5,816 nucleotides of DNA from an uncultured Bacteroidota bacterium (lineage in GTDB: Bacteria; Bacteroidota; Bacteroidia; Bacteroidales; P3), in NCBI GenBank assembly GCA_902766265.1, contig CACXCY010000201.1, positions 1-5,816 on the forward strand, in the 5' to 3' direction. A program made the translations under genes and the position numbers. Numbering within the stretch: the first letter of the stretch is position 1; every line of letters begins with the position of its first letter. Below the pieces are notes generated by a model, which saw only the letters and a list, made by a program, of their open reading frames with translations, searched no databases and was not told the origin of the DNA. Shown piece by piece: positions 5,065 through 5,816 of this stretch.

Positions 5065-5159
5065 AAATTGACTGTGGTTTCTATCTGTAACTGTACCCCG
5101 TCATACTAAAAACAGAAATACTCCGTTATACCGAATGTATTTGATAAAATTGTTTGACA
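5065..5159 (+). promoter_or_regulatory. AT-rich leader upstream of the lipoprotein gene
   Basis: This 95-bp stretch becomes AT-rich towards the gene. TGTATTTG (5136-5143) matches the Bacteroidota -7 element at 7 of 8 positions, but no TTTG lies at the expected distance upstream, and it is only about 17 bp from the ATG. The promoter assignment is weak. Confidence 0.25.
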
Positions 5160-5630
5160 ATGAAAATCCTACGACTCTTTCTGCCTTCTGTGTTGCTGGC
5201 TATGGCCGTTGTTGCCTGTGAGCCCGACAGCCACGAAAGCTTCCAAATCACCAATAATTCCGATTCGACATTTACCGTTGTCACCAAGCTGCACGCCAAC
5301 GGTTTTCGTTACAGCAATGGAGATGCCGATACCAGCTATTGGGTAGGCGATACGTTGCGTGTGTCCAAGTACCGGCTTCCCAAAGGCGGAACAGCGTATC
5401 TCTTCAATGAGGATGTTTTCGGCTCTCCCGACTTCGACAACGACGAGAGCGCCCATTTCTTCTTCGAGCGTTATGTGGCCGACGATGTGTCGCTGGACGA
5501 GTATACCCTCACCCGTAGCCCTATGGTGATGTCCAACTGGCAGCGTACCATACAGATATACCGCAACGGCAACGGTAATGTGGAATACAAGTTCGTCATC
5601 ACCAATAGCGACCTCTCGGCAGCAAAATAG
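5160..5630 (+). CDS. Small predicted lipoprotein, family not recognised
   Basis: A 156-residue protein starting MKILRLFLPSVLLAMAVVAC: two basic residues, a hydrophobic core and a VVAC lipobox predict cleavage and lipidation at C20. The mature protein begins CEPDSHE; acidic residues soon after the cysteine recall the export signal that sends Bacteroidota lipoproteins to the cell surface, so an outer-membrane, possibly surface location is likely. The remainder begins FQITNNSDSTFTVVTK (28-43), a beta-strand-like opening seen in many small Bacteroidales lipoproteins. It continues with acidic and aromatic stretches (DFDNDESAHFFFERY, 91-105) and ends in a beta-rich NVEYKFVITNS (140-150). No catalytic motif or named domain is apparent. 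The ATG at 5160 is preferred over an in-frame TTG two codons upstream because it gives a normal signal peptide. It follows the repeat region and appears to be transcribed alone. Function unknown. Confidence 0.8.
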   Translation: MKILRLFLPSVLLAMAVVACEPDSHESFQITNNSDSTFTVVTKLHANGFRYSNGDADTSYWVGDTLRVSKYRLPKGGTAYLFNEDVFGSPDFDNDESAHFFFERYVADDVSLDEYTLTRSPMVMSNWQRTIQIYRNGNGNVEYKFVITNSDLSAAK

Positions 5631-5669
5631 CGTACAACCAACAGCGTACAGCAGTCTATAGAAAAGTGG

Positions 5670-5712
5670 TGGCAATATTGCTGCCAATGCCCGTATTGGG
5701 TGCTGCAACCCA
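5670..5712. repeat. Cluster of overlapping short inverted repeats
   Basis: Three small fold-backs overlap: TGGCA/TGCCA (5670-5686) around the perfect palindrome GCAATATTGC (5672-5681), CCAAT/ATTGG (5684-5699), and TGGGT/ACCCA (5697-5712). Lying 40 nt past the lipoprotein stop, they could form a structured 3' end, but none has a T-run. Confidence 0.4.
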
Positions 5713-5752
5713 TTCCTCCCCCATACGATAGTACAAATTTGGCTGACTTTTA

Positions 5753-5809
5753 AGCATCGGAGATGCTGAATCTCAATAACCCCAGACTAAACGAAGTGCA
5801 GTCTGGGGT
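5753..5809. repeat. Double hairpin, REP-like or terminator
   Basis: AGCATC (5753-5758) and GATGCT (5762-5767) form a 6-bp stem with a 3-nt loop. Twelve bases further on, ACCCCAGACT (5779-5788) and AGTCTGGGGT (5800-5809) form a perfect 10-bp stem with an 11-nt loop. A pair of strong adjacent stems in an intergenic region suggests a dispersed palindromic element, or a bidirectional terminator for the lipoprotein gene and an unseen neighbour. The window ends 7 bases later, so full extent is unknown. Confidence 0.55.
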
Positions 5810-5816
5810 ATAAATA

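Noticed and set aside
5154..5159. TTG start two codons upstream for the lipoprotein
   Set aside because: The ATG at 5160 gives a standard signal peptide (MKILRLF...); the TTG adds only two residues and is a rarer start.

Overview
The window looks like a chromosomal segment from a member of the Bacteroidales (phylum Bacteroidota). The pointers are: no Shine-Dalgarno sequences ahead of the genes, a TAnnTTTG-type -7 element in the divergent intergenic region, a predicted surface lipoprotein with acidic residues after its lipid-bearing cysteine, and long non-coding stretches of short degenerate tandem repeats. No rRNA, tRNA, CRISPR array or complete mobile element is visible.

Layout. (1) Bases 1-335: an AT-rich, probably foreign or decayed left end. 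Two 20-bp direct repeats 40 bp apart run straight into a 5'-truncated Sel1-repeat gene, which looks like an insertion-element end joined to a gene remnant. (2) Bases 336-558: no gene; a few weak inverted repeats. (3) Bases 559-3169, minus strand: a tight cluster transcribed right to left, TerC/Alx-family metal exporter, then iron-sulfur L-serine ammonia-lyase (sdaA), then the Sec accessory protein YajC, with gaps of 14 and 38 nt. (4) Bases 3170-3279: a short AT-rich divergent promoter region. (5) Bases 3280-4469, plus strand: two adjacent half-size chromate-transporter (CHR) genes, a classic paired short-chain ChrA arrangement. (6) Bases 4467-5064: about 600 bp of repeats, comprising two heptamer-based arrays whose polarity inverts at a shared TATACAC unit, an 11-bp tandem repeat, a long hairpin, and a 13-bp direct repeat bracketing the second array. 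(7) Bases 5160-5630, plus strand: a small unrecognised lipoprotein. (8) Bases 5631-5816: several strong inverted repeats, possibly a REP-like element.

How the genes fit together. The minus-strand cluster combines metal export across the inner membrane (probably Mn2+, by family), cytosolic deamination of serine to pyruvate by a [4Fe-4S] enzyme, and a Sec component. No single pathway links them, so they are probably co-transcribed for positional reasons. The plus-strand CHR pair probably makes one heterodimeric anion transporter. The most unusual content is the repeat region 4467-5064: a strictly phased 7-bp system with restricted variation, strand inversion, and what resembles a target-site duplication around one copy.
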